From the NCBI GenBank assembly GCA_036562635.1, contig DATCJU010000052.1, positions 1-16,012 on the forward strand: DNA of 16,012 nt. The letters run 5' to 3'. Within the stretch, counting starts at the first letter, position 1; each line of letters starts with the position of its first letter. The position numbers and the translations under genes were made by a program. Under the pieces are notes generated by a model that saw only the letters and a list, made by a program, of their open reading frames with translations, was not told the DNA's origin and did not search any database. The DNA is from DATCJU01 sp036562635 (lineage in GTDB: Bacteria; Actinomycetota; Actinomycetes; Mycobacteriales; Pseudonocardiaceae). This document shows, piece after piece, positions 7,568-14,229 of this stretch.

Positions 7568-9868
7568 TCAGTCGAACAACGCCGGCAGCGTGCCCTCCCA
7601 GGCCTCACGCAGCTCGTCCAGGCCGATCGTGGCCACGTCCTGGATCTCCAGCGCCTGCGACTCCGGATCCACCACACCGATCCGGGTCCAGGGCAACCCT
7701 CGGGCGGTGCACATGTCGGTGAACCGCAGCTCCTCGGTCCGCGGCACGGCCACCAGCGCCCGCCCCGCGGACTCGGAGAACAGCCACACGAACGGGTCGG
7801 CCCCCTCCGGCAGCACCACCCGGCACCCGGTCTGCCCGACCAGACACGCCTCGACCAGCGCCTGCGCCAGGCCGCCCTCGGACAGGTCGTGCGCCGCGGA
7901 CACCATCCCGTCCCGCGACCCCGCGACCAGCACCTGGGCCAACAGCTTCTCCCGGGCCAGGTCCACCTTGGGCGGCAGGCCACCCAGGTGGCCGTGCACC
8001 ACGTACGCCCACTCCGAGCCGCCGAACTCGTCCCGCGTCTCGCCGAGCAGCAGCAGCGTCTCCCCCGGCTCGCTGCCGACACCGGTCGGGATGCGCCGCC
8101 GCACGTCGTCGATCACCCCGAGCACACCCACCACCGGGGTGGGCAGGATGGCCGTCGACCCGGTCTGGTTGTAGAAGCTGACGTTGCCACCGGTCACCGG
8201 AATTCCCAGCTCACGGCAGCCGTCCGCCAGCCCGCGGACCGCCTGCTGGAACTGCCACATCACCCCCGGGTCCTCGGGGGAGCCGAAGTTCAGGCAGTTG
8301 GTGACTGCCAGCGGCGTCGCGCCGGTGACCGCCACGTTCCGGTACGCCTCGGCCAGGGCCAGCTGCGTGCCGGTGTACGGGTCCAGCTTGACGTAACGCC
8401 CGTTGCAGTCGGTGGACACCGCGACCCCGCGACCGGTCTCCTCGTCGATCCGGACCATGCCGGCGTCGGCGGGCTGGGCCAGCACGGTGTTGCCGCGCAC
8501 GTACCGGTCGTACTGCTCGGTCACCCACCGCCGGGAACACAGGTTCGGCGAGGCCACCATGCGCAGGATGGTCTCCCGCAGCTCCTCGGGCGTGGACGGA
8601 CGGGGCAGCCGCTCCGGGCCGTCGGCGTTCAACGCGTCCTGGGTCTCCGGCCGGGCCACCGGCCGCTCGTACACCGGGCCCTCGTGGGCCACCGTGCGCG
8701 GCGGCACGTCCACCACGGTCTCACCGTGCCAGGTGATCTGCAGCCGCCCGGTGTCGGTGACCTCGCCGATCACCGTCGCGGTGACGTCCCACTTGGCGCA
8801 GATCCGCAGGAACGCCTCCACGTGCTCGGGGCGAACCACCGCGCACATCCGCTCCTGCGACTCGCTGGCCAGGATCTCCGCCGGCGTCATGCCCTCGGCA
8901 CGCAGCGGCACCTTGTCCAGTTCGACACGCATGCCCCCGTCACCGGCCGAGGCCAGCTCGGAGGTGGCGCAGGACAGGCCGGCACCGCCCAGGTCCTGGA
9001 TGCCGACCACCAGCCGCTCGCGGAACAGCTCCAGGCAGCACTCGATGAGCACCTTCTCGGTGAACGGGTCACCGACCTGGACGCTGGGCAGCTTCTTGCG
9101 CCCGGAGGCGGCCTCGTCCCCGGAGAAGGTCTCACTGGCCAGCACGGACACGCCACCGATGCCGTCCAGTCCGGTGCGCGCCCCGAACAGGATGACCTTG
9201 TTCCCCACGCCGGAGGCGTGCGCCAGGTGCAGGTCCTCCACCCGCATCGCCCCGACGCACAGGGCGTTGACCAGTGGGTTGCCCGCGTAGCTCTCGTCGA
9301 AGACGACCTCGCCGCCGATGTTGGGCAGGCCCAGGCAGTTCCCGTAGCCGCCGATGCCGGCGACCACACCGGGCAGCACCCGCTTGGTGTCCGGCGCGTC
9401 GGCCGGGCCGAACCGCAACGGGTCCATCACCGCAACAGGGCGGGCACCCATGGCCAGGATGTCGCGCACGATGCCGCCGATACCGGTCGCCGCACCCTGG
9501 TACGGCTCCACGTACGACGGGTGGTTGTGCGACTCCACCTTGAAGGTGACCGCCCAACCGTCGCCGATGTCCACCACACCGGCGTTCTCCCCGATGCCGG
9601 CCAGCATCGAGGCCCGCATCTCCTCGGTGGTGGTCTCCCCGAAGTAGCGCAGGTGCACCTTGGAGGACTTGTAGGAGCAGTGCTCGCTCCACATCACCGA
9701 GTACATGGCCAACTCGGCCTCGGTGGGGCGGCGACCGAGGATCTGGCGGATGCGGGCGTACTCGTCGTCCTTCAGGCCGAGCTCACGGTACGGCTGCGCC
9801 AGGTCCGGGGTGGCTGCCGCGTGCTCGACGGTGTCGACTGCGATACGGGGGATCTCTGTCGCGGTCAT
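7568..9868 (-). CDS. purL: Phosphoribosylformylglycinamidine synthase subunit PurL
   Basis: The large ATP-dependent subunit of FGAM synthase; it turns FGAR into FGAM with ammonia from PurQ (step 4 of purine synthesis). The 766 residues fit the small PurL type that needs separate PurS and PurQ. Signatures include SVMWSEHCSYKSSK (57-70, with the conserved catalytic-type His63), VTFKVESHNHPSYVEPYQGA (108-127) with the metal/ATP-binding ESHNHPS, DILAMGARPVAVMDPLRFG (136-154) and IGGYGNCLGLPNIGGE (172-187). The second half of the internal repeat carries IQDLGGAGLSCATSELA and VTGGNVSFYNQT. The ATG at 9866-9868 overlaps the purQ stop as ATGA, so translation is coupled, and a strong hairpin follows the stop. 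The protein is cytosolic. No anomaly is seen. Confidence 0.98.
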   Translation of the reverse strand: MTATEIPRIAVDTVEHAAATPDLAQPYRELGLKDDEYARIRQILGRRPTEAELAMYSVMWSEHCSYKSSKVHLRYFGETTTEEMRASMLAGIGENAGVVDIGDGWAVTFKVESHNHPSYVEPYQGAATGIGGIVRDILAMGARPVAVMDPLRFGPADAPDTKRVLPGVVAGIGGYGNCLGLPNIGGEVVFDESYAGNPLVNALCVGAMRVEDLHLAHASGVGNKVILFGARTGLDGIGGVSVLASETFSGDEAASGRKKLPSVQVGDPFTEKVLIECCLELFRERLVVGIQDLGGAGLSCATSELASAGDGGMRVELDKVPLRAEGMTPAEILASESQERMCAVVRPEHVEAFLRICAKWDVTATVIGEVTDTGRLQITWHGETVVDVPPRTVAHEGPVYERPVARPETQDALNADGPERLPRPSTPEELRETILRMVASPNLCSRRWVTEQYDRYVRGNTVLAQPADAGMVRIDEETGRGVAVSTDCNGRYVKLDPYTGTQLALAEAYRNVAVTGATPLAVTNCLNFGSPEDPGVMWQFQQAVRGLADGCRELGIPVTGGNVSFYNQTGSTAILPTPVVGVLGVIDDVRRRIPTGVGSEPGETLLLLGETRDEFGGSEWAYVVHGHLGGLPPKVDLAREKLLAQVLVAGSRDGMVSAAHDLSEGGLAQALVEACLVGQTGCRVVLPEGADPFVWLFSESAGRALVAVPRTEELRFTDMCTARGLPWTRIGVVDPESQALEIQDVATIGLDELREAWEGTLPALFD

Positions 9869-10572
9869 GCGGCCACCAGGGCGTCGAAGGCGGACAGGAA
9901 CATGCCGAGACCGTCATCGCTCGGCCCGGTGAGGGCGTCGATGGCGTGCTCGGGGTGCGGCATCAGCCCGACCACCCGGCCGCGGGCGTCGGTGATGCCG
10001 GCGATGTCGTTGAGCGAACCGTTGGGATTGCCGGTCGCCGTGCTGCGACCGTTGTCGCGCTCGTCGACCACGTAGCGGAACACCACCCGTCCCTCGCCCT
10101 CCAGGCGGGCCAGGGTCTCGGCGTCGGCCACGTACCGGCCCTCACCGTGCTTGATCGGGATGATGATCTCCGCGCCGGCCTCGTACCGGGTGGTCCAGGC
10201 GGTGGTGTTGTTCTCCACCCGCAGCCACTGGTCCCGGCAGACGAAGTGCAGCCCGGCGTTGCGCACCAGCGCACCGGGCAGCAGACCGGCCTCGCACAGC
10301 ACCTGGAATCCGTTGCAGATCCCCAACACCGGCATGCCCCGGCGGGCAGCCTCGACCACCTCGCCCATCACCGGGGCGAACCGGGCGATCGCCCCGGCGC
10401 GCAGGTAGTCCCCGTAGGAGAACCCGCCGGGGACGACCACCGCGTCCACCTCACGCAGGTCGGCGTCGGCGTGCCAGAGCGCCACCGCCTCGCAGCCGGC
10501 GTAACGCACGGCGCGTGCGGCGTCCACGTCGTCGAGGCTTCCGGGGAAGGTGATGACGCCGATGCGGCTCAT
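9865..10572 (-). CDS. purQ: Phosphoribosylformylglycinamidine synthase, glutaminase subunit PurQ
   Basis: A class I glutamine amidotransferase that hydrolyses glutamine and passes ammonia to PurL within the PurS-PurQ-PurL complex. The 235-residue protein starts MSRIGVITFPGSLDD, a standard PurQ opening. VVVPGGFSYGDYLRAGAIA (46-64) holds the oxyanion region, VLGICNGFQVLCEAGLLPG carries the nucleophile Cys86, and LMPHPEHA near 204-210 carries the His-Glu pair of the triad. The frame remains open upstream to 10869, but family alignment and the ATGA overlap with the purS stop (10569-10572) fix the start at 10572. The stop also overlaps the purL start by four bases, so all three subunits should be made in linked amounts. 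Confidence 0.98.
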   Translation of the reverse strand: MSRIGVITFPGSLDDVDAARAVRYAGCEAVALWHADADLREVDAVVVPGGFSYGDYLRAGAIARFAPVMGEVVEAARRGMPVLGICNGFQVLCEAGLLPGALVRNAGLHFVCRDQWLRVENNTTAWTTRYEAGAEIIIPIKHGEGRYVADAETLARLEGEGRVVFRYVVDERDNGRSTATGNPNGSLNDIAGITDARGRVVGLMPHPEHAIDALTGPSDDGLGMFLSAFDALVAA

Positions 10573-10808
10573 GCGTCCACCCGCCGCACAACCCACTCCT
10601 CGATCACCGGGTTGGCGAGGAAGGTTTCCGCGATCTTCTCGAGCGTGGCGTCGTCGACGGAGTCGTCGACCTCCAGCTCGAAGTGCTTGCCCTGACGGAC
10701 ACTGGTTACCCCGTCGAAGCCCAGCCGCGGCAGCGCCTTGGCCACCGCCTGACCCTGCGGGTCGAGAATTTCCTGCTTGGGCATGACGTCGACGACGACT
10801 CGGGCCAC
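10569..10808 (-). CDS. purS: Phosphoribosylformylglycinamidine synthase subunit PurS
   Basis: The small subunit that bridges PurQ and PurL and helps channel ammonia. The protein begins VARVVVDVMPKQEILDPQGQ and ends ANPVIEEWVVRR, matching PurS, which is usually about 80 residues. The frame is open to a GTG at 10838 (89 residues). The GTG at 10806-10808 is preferred because it has GGGAG seven bases upstream, gives the normal 79 residues, and leaves out ten residues that do not look like PurS. The longer start would also lie inside the 10830-10851 inverted repeat. It is the first gene of the purSQL operon. The ATGA overlap with purQ suggests coupled translation. Confidence 0.95.
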   Translation of the reverse strand: MARVVVDVMPKQEILDPQGQAVAKALPRLGFDGVTSVRQGKHFELEVDDSVDDATLEKIAETFLANPVIEEWVVRRVDA

Positions 10809-10829
10809 TCGAATGCTCCCGGGTTCCGT

Positions 10830-10851
10830 GAGTGCCACGACCGCGGCACTC
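10830..10851 (-). promoter_or_regulatory. Inverted repeat in the purSQL leader
   Basis: GAGTGCC and GGCACTC arms (10830-10836 and 10845-10851) form a perfect 7-bp stem with an eight-base loop. It lies about 22 bases upstream of the preferred purS start and downstream of the putative transcription start, so it would be in the mRNA leader. It could be a leader hairpin or an operator half; no known purine riboswitch core is recognised. Confidence 0.4.
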
Positions 10852-10866
10852 CAGGTCGGCGGTACT

Positions 10867-10890
10867 CACGCAGCGTACCTGACCTGCGTG
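10867..10890 (-). promoter_or_regulatory. Candidate purSQL promoter with a palindrome over the -10 box
   Basis: On the minus strand TACGCT (10877-10872) fits the actinobacterial -10 pattern TAnnnT and would start transcription near 10866, about 58 bases before purS. A perfect 7-bp inverted repeat (CACGCAG at 10867-10873, CTGCGTG at 10884-10890, ten-base spacer) covers this box. That is a classic place for a repressor operator. The -35 is poor. A purine-responsive repressor is a reasonable guess but not shown. Confidence 0.4.
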
Positions 10891-11054
10891 TTCCCTCCGC
10901 CGCGCAGGGCCGTGGCGTGGCTCATGCTCCTCCGGTCGGTCCTGTGGGCCGCGCCGGCCCGCCCCACGGACGGTGTTCGCTCTCGGTGATGTGGCGTTCG
11001 CCGTGGGCGATGAGCGCTGGCCGACGCGGGTCCGTGCCTCCAGGCTTGGGCTCC

Positions 11055-12083
11055 ATGCGAGTGCTGGTGTTGGGCGGCACGATCTTCCTGTCCCGCACCG
11101 TGGCGGAGGAGGCGGTGCGCCGCGGTCACGAGGTGGTGTGCGCCGCCCGGGGAGTCTCCGGGGCGATCCCGGAGGGGGCCCGACTGGTCCGGGTGGACCG
11201 CGACGCCCCAGACGCCCTGGACGCGCTGCGCGGGGAGCGGTTCGACGCGGTGGTGGACGTGGCCGCCATGTCGTACCGCTGGGTGGCCGACGCGCTGTCG
11301 GTGCTCGGCGCGGACGCCGGGCACTGGACGTTCGTGTCGACCGTCAACGTCTACGCCGACACGGCCACGCCCGGGCAGCGGCCGGGCGCGCCGCTGCTGG
11401 AGCCGCGGGAGGCCGAGGGCCGGAAGGACGATCCGAACGCCGTCGACCCCACCCTGTACGGCGCCATCAAGGTGGCCGCGGAGAACGCGGTGCGGGACAC
11501 GATGGGGGACCGGGCCTTCGTGGTGCGGCCGGGCCTGGTCGTCGGGCCCGGGGACGTCACGGACCGCTTCGGCTACTGGCCGGCCCGGCTGTCCCGGGGT
11601 GGGCGGGCGCTGGTGCCCGACGTGCCGGACCAGCCGATCCAGTACGTCGACGTGCGCGACCTGGCGGCGTGGATCGTGGACGCGGCGGAGCAGCGGCTGG
11701 GTGGGGTGTTCGACGCGGTCGGTGAGCTGCGGCCGCTGCCCCGACTGCTCGAGGAGATCGCCGAGCTGGCGGGCGGGGGTGCCGAGCTGGTCCCGGTCGC
11801 CCCGGAACGGCTGCTGGAGCTGGGGGTACGGCCGTGGGGCGGTCCGCGGTCGCTCCCGTTGTGGGCACCGGTCACGCACTACGGCGTGGTGTCCCACGAT
11901 CCGGAACCGGCACGGGCGGCGGGGCTGCGGGCCCGACCGTTGGCCGACACGGTCGCCGGGGCGTTGACGTACGAGCGAGCACTGGGTCTGGACCGTCCGC
12001 GTCGTGCGGGTCTGACGATGGCAGAAGAAAACGAAGTGTGCTCAGGTCTTGACTTACCGTCTTCGCCTCCCCCAAATGGATGA
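11055..12083 (+). CDS. NAD(P)-dependent epimerase/dehydratase-like protein (atypical SDR)
   Basis: A 342-residue Rossmann-fold protein of the epimerase/reductase branch of the SDR superfamily. The N-terminus MRVLVLGGTIFLSRTVAEEA gives the nucleotide-binding loop, with Ser13 where the last Gly of GxxGxxG usually is. VVDVAAMSY (67-74), STVNVYADT (95-103) and the YGAIK catalytic Tyr135-Lys139 pair follow. VVRPGLVVGPGDVTDRFGYW (157-175) and QYVDVRDLAAWI (196-207) are typical of the later part of the domain. The ATG at 11055 gives the standard start, though its ribosome site is weak; the frame is open upstream without homology. The C-terminal 20 residues look like an unstructured tail. It is divergent from purSQL across about 245 bases. 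Substrate unknown. Confidence 0.88.
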   Translation: MRVLVLGGTIFLSRTVAEEAVRRGHEVVCAARGVSGAIPEGARLVRVDRDAPDALDALRGERFDAVVDVAAMSYRWVADALSVLGADAGHWTFVSTVNVYADTATPGQRPGAPLLEPREAEGRKDDPNAVDPTLYGAIKVAAENAVRDTMGDRAFVVRPGLVVGPGDVTDRFGYWPARLSRGGRALVPDVPDQPIQYVDVRDLAAWIVDAAEQRLGGVFDAVGELRPLPRLLEEIAELAGGGAELVPVAPERLLELGVRPWGGPRSLPLWAPVTHYGVVSHDPEPARAAGLRARPLADTVAGALTYERALGLDRPRRAGLTMAEENEVCSGLDLPSSPPPNG

Positions 12084-12091
12084 GGGAAATG

Positions 12092-12206
12092 GATCGCGGT
12101 AACGGCTGGGTGCCGTGACAGCGATCGTCCGATTGGAGGCACCGGCCAGGATCGCGCGTTGGGGACGGTGCCACCCTGGAGATGTCGGTGAGTCACGGCT
12201 CACCGA
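12092..12206 (+). ncRNA. Run of three consecutive hairpins, candidate structured RNA
   Basis: Hairpin 1 (12092-12126): GATCGC pairs with GCGATC, ACGGC with GCCGT around a TGGGT loop, and the GGTA/GACA segment between them forms two pairs flanked by G-A mismatches. Hairpin 2 (12138-12172): GGCACCG and CGGTGCC arms enclose a 21-base loop. Hairpin 3 (12185-12206): TCGGTGAG and CTCACCGA, a perfect 8-bp stem with loop TCACGG. They begin nine bases after the epimerase stop and end at the 12206-12253 terminator-like stem. No known riboswitch or ncRNA family was recognised. This may be a processed 3' UTR, a small RNA, or an attenuator for the downstream gene. Confidence 0.35.
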
Positions 12207-12253
12207 TGACGGAGCCCCGCCGGGAAGCCCCCCGACCGGCGGGGTTCCGTCAT
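12206..12253. terminator. Large terminator-like hairpin after the epimerase gene
   Basis: An 18-bp stem is formed by 12206-12223 and 12236-12253 (ATGACGGAGCCCCGCCGG with its near-exact complement), with a single G-T pair and a 12-base loop. It is one of the strongest stems in the window, lies 122 bases past the epimerase stop, and has no T-run. It probably ends the epimerase transcript and isolates the MBL gene. Confidence 0.75.
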
Positions 12254-12505
12254 GTCCGACCTCCCCCCGCACCCCCGTACCGACACGCGGACGGGAACCC
12301 GTGCCCCACCAGCCGGTCCCCACCGCCGCACGCGCACCCCACGATCCGCGCCGCGACAGGCCGGTTTCCTTCGGACGAGTACGCCTCCCGGTGTACCACC
12401 GGCGCCCGGGCGGGGTACTGCTGTGCTGAACACCGGCGGGTAGGGTGCCCCGGCACCGACCCGATCACGGGGATACCCCGGTCACGGGAACGACGAGGAG
12501 GAACG
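12254..12505 (+). other. Upstream region of the MBL gene with a weak promoter candidate
   Basis: About 250 bases without a supported gene; the MBL reading frame is open through it but shows no homology. TAGGGT at 12441-12446 fits a -10 box and would give a leader of about 50 bases, with no clear -35. A small CGGGG-ATA-CCCCG hairpin lies near 12468-12480. The ribosome site at 12496-12502 is strong. Confidence 0.35.
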
Positions 12506-13153
12506 GTGCGGTTCGTTCACTTCGGACACTCGTGCGTGCTGGCCGACACCGGGGCGGGACGCCTGCTGATCGATCCCGGGGCGTACTCGTCGGGTTTCGA
12601 GGAACTGCGGGACCTGGACGCCATCCTGATCACCCACCAGCACCCGGACCACGTCAACTTCGGGGCGCTCCCCGCTCTCGTCGCGGCCAACCCCAACGCC
12701 GAACTGGTGGTCGACGAGGGAACCGCCGCGCGGTTCGGCAACCAGGAGAAGCTGGCCGACGTCCGGCACCGGACGGCCCGCCCCGGCGAGACGCTGCACC
12801 TGGCCGGGGTGGACGTGCACGTGGTGGGCGGGGAGCACGCGGTGATCCACCCCGACGTGCCCCGGGTGCCGAACGTGGGCTACCTGCTGGGCGACGGGGC
12901 GTTCCTGCACCCCGGCGACTCGTTCTTCGTCCCCGACCAGCGCGTCGACGTGCTGGCGGTGCCCGTCGCCGCACCCTGGCTGAAGGCGGCCGAGGCCGTC
13001 GAGTACGTGCGCGCCGTGACCCCGCGGATCGCGGTGCCGATCCACGAGGCGGTGCTGACGCGCCCGCAGATGCACTACGACCTGCTCACGAAACTGGCCC
13101 CGGAGGGCACCGAGATCCAGGTGCTGCCCCGCGGTGAGGAGACCGACCTCTGA
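12506..13153 (+). CDS. MBL-fold metal-dependent hydrolase
   Basis: A 215-residue metallo-beta-lactamase-fold protein of the short, single-domain type (UPF0173/YfiQ-like group); its substrate is unknown. It begins VRFVHFGHSCVLADTGAGRL LIDPG, typical of this subgroup. The metal ligand motif THQHPDHVNF (HxHxDH at 44-49), His111 in GGEHAVIHPD, Asp138 in HPGDSFF and His180 in VPIHEAV make up a complete two-metal site. The open frame reaches 12182, but the GTG at 12506 is chosen because AGGAGG lies five bases upstream and homology begins there. No signal peptide, so likely cytosolic. It stands alone on the plus strand between a terminator-like stem and a second one after its stop, so it is probably monocistronic. 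Confidence 0.92.
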   Translation: MRFVHFGHSCVLADTGAGRLLIDPGAYSSGFEELRDLDAILITHQHPDHVNFGALPALVAANPNAELVVDEGTAARFGNQEKLADVRHRTARPGETLHLAGVDVHVVGGEHAVIHPDVPRVPNVGYLLGDGAFLHPGDSFFVPDQRVDVLAVPVAAPWLKAAEAVEYVRAVTPRIAVPIHEAVLTRPQMHYDLLTKLAPEGTEIQVLPRGEETDL

Positions 13154-13155
13154 TC

Positions 13156-13200
13156 CTCGCTCCGGCCCCGGTGGACACGAGCCGCCGGGGCCGGAACGAG
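13156..13200. terminator. Terminator hairpin between convergent MBL and purC genes
   Basis: A 16-bp stem with one mismatch is formed by 13156-13171 and 13185-13200 (core TCCGGCCCCGG with CCGGGGCCGGA) and a 13-base loop. It starts three bases past the MBL stop and lies 37 bases beyond the purC stop on the other strand. It can serve both genes. There is no T-run. Confidence 0.8.
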
Positions 13201-13236
13201 TCGGGTCGTCGCAGCCGGTCGAACTGTCCGGGACGG

Positions 13237-14130
13237 TCAGTTCCCCGGTGTGGGCCAGTCGTCGAGCGACCGGCCGGAGATGCGCTCGTACGCCTCGACG
13301 TAGCGGGCCCGGGTGGCGGCCACCACGTCCTCGGGCAGCGGCGGCGGGGGCGTGTCGGACGCCCGGTCCCACCCGGACGCCGGCGAGGTCAGCCAGTCCC
13401 GCACGTACTGCTTGTCGAACGAGGGCTGGACCTGCCCCGGCCGGTAGCCCTCGGCGGGCCAGAACCGCGAGGAGTCCGGGGTGAGCACCTCGTCGGCCAG
13501 CACCAGCTCACCGGAGGGAGCCACCCCGAACTCGAACTTGGTGTCGGCCAGGATCAGCCCACGGGAGGCGGCGTGCTCGGCCGCCCGCGAGTACACCTGC
13601 AGGGTCAGGTCCCGCAGCTGCCTCGCCCGATCCGCACCGACCGCGGCCACCACCGCGTCGAACGACACGTTCTCGTCGTGTGCCCCGATCTCGGCCTTGG
13701 TCGCCGGCGTGAAGATCGGTTCCGGAAGCTTGGACGCCTCCACCAGCCCGGGGGGCAGTTCGACACCGCACACCTGGCCGGTCCGGCGGTAGTCGACGAG
13801 CCCCGAGCCGGTGAGGTAGCCCCGGGCCACGCACTCCACCGGCAGCATCTCCAGTCGACGCACCAGCAGCGCCCGCCCCCGCACCTCCGCCGGGATGCGC
13901 GGGTCGTCCCAGGCGACCAGGTGGTTGGGCACCACGTCCGCGAGCAGCTCGAACCAGAACACGCTCATCGCGGTGAGTACCCGGCCCTTGTCCGGGATCG
14001 GGGTGGGCAGCACGTGGTCGTAGGCCGAGATCCGGTCCGAGGCCACGAGCAGCAGATGCTCCTCGTCGACGGCGTGCAACTGGCGCACCTTGCCGGCGGC
14101 GATCTGCGGGTAGTCGGCGAGCGAAACCAC
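13237..14130 (-). CDS. purC: Phosphoribosylaminoimidazole-succinocarboxamide synthase PurC
   Basis: SAICAR synthetase joins aspartate to CAIR using ATP (step 8 of IMP synthesis, counting FGAM synthase as step 4). The 297-residue protein has GKVRQLHAVDEEHLLLVASDRISAYD near the N-terminus (KVR ... SDRISAYD ATP site), LPVECVARGYLTGSGLVDY (96-114), LADTKFEFG (194-202) and DEVLTPDSSRFWPA (213-226), all PurC signatures. Length fits the type that has a C-terminal extension of about 50 residues compared with E. coli PurC. The start is GTG at 14128-14130, six bases after a TAGGGT -10-like box, so the mRNA may be leaderless. It is read towards the MBL gene and is separated from purSQL by two plus-strand genes. 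No defect seen. Confidence 0.97.
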   Translation of the reverse strand: MVSLADYPQIAAGKVRQLHAVDEEHLLLVASDRISAYDHVLPTPIPDKGRVLTAMSVFWFELLADVVPNHLVAWDDPRIPAEVRGRALLVRRLEMLPVECVARGYLTGSGLVDYRRTGQVCGVELPPGLVEASKLPEPIFTPATKAEIGAHDENVSFDAVVAAVGADRARQLRDLTLQVYSRAAEHAASRGLILADTKFEFGVAPSGELVLADEVLTPDSSRFWPAEGYRPGQVQPSFDKQYVRDWLTSPASGWDRASDTPPPPLPEDVVAATRARYVEAYERISGRSLDDWPTPGN

Positions 14131-14136
14131 GGGCCC

Positions 14137-14142
14137 ACCCTA
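14137..14142 (-). promoter_or_regulatory. -10 box for a leaderless purC transcript (candidate)
   Basis: TAGGGT (14142-14137 on the minus strand) fits TAnnnT. Six bases separate it from the GTG start at 14130, so transcription would begin at or beside the start codon. The -35 region is poor. Leaderless mRNAs are common in actinobacteria. GGGTGGG overlapping the box could instead be read as a ribosome site, so this is not certain. Confidence 0.45.
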
Positions 14143-14161
14143 AGCGCTGCCCCGGCACGGA

Positions 14162-14203
14162 CGGCGGTGCCACCGGCACCCGAGGGCACCGGTGGCACCG
14201 CCG
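14162..14203. terminator. Perfect 15-bp hairpin after the WXG/PPE-like gene
   Basis: CGGCGGTGCCACCGG (14162-14176) pairs perfectly with CCGGTGGCACCGCCG (14189-14203) with a 12-base loop. It lies 27 bases past the stop of the WXG/PPE-like gene and just upstream of the purC -10 box, so it would keep the two transcripts apart. No T-run. Confidence 0.8.
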
Positions 14204-14229
14204 GCTCGATCCGGTCGTGCGTGCCCGGC

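Noticed and set aside
7142..10075. Plus-strand open frame of 977 codons
   Set aside because: It is antisense to purL and to part of purQ, and it crosses the terminator. No family signature.
10573..10869. Upstream extension of purQ
   Set aside because: It overlaps purS in another frame. PurQ homology starts exactly at the ATG at 10572, which overlaps the purS stop.
12092..12253. tRNA, SRP RNA or a known riboswitch
   Set aside because: No T-loop GGTTCGA motif, no SRP tetraloop core, and no TPP, FMN, cobalamin, glycine, SAM, c-di-GMP or c-di-AMP core was recognised by eye.
12182..12505. Upstream extension of the MBL gene
   Set aside because: There is a strong AGGAGG site right before the GTG at 12506, homology begins there, and the extension would run through a terminator-like stem.
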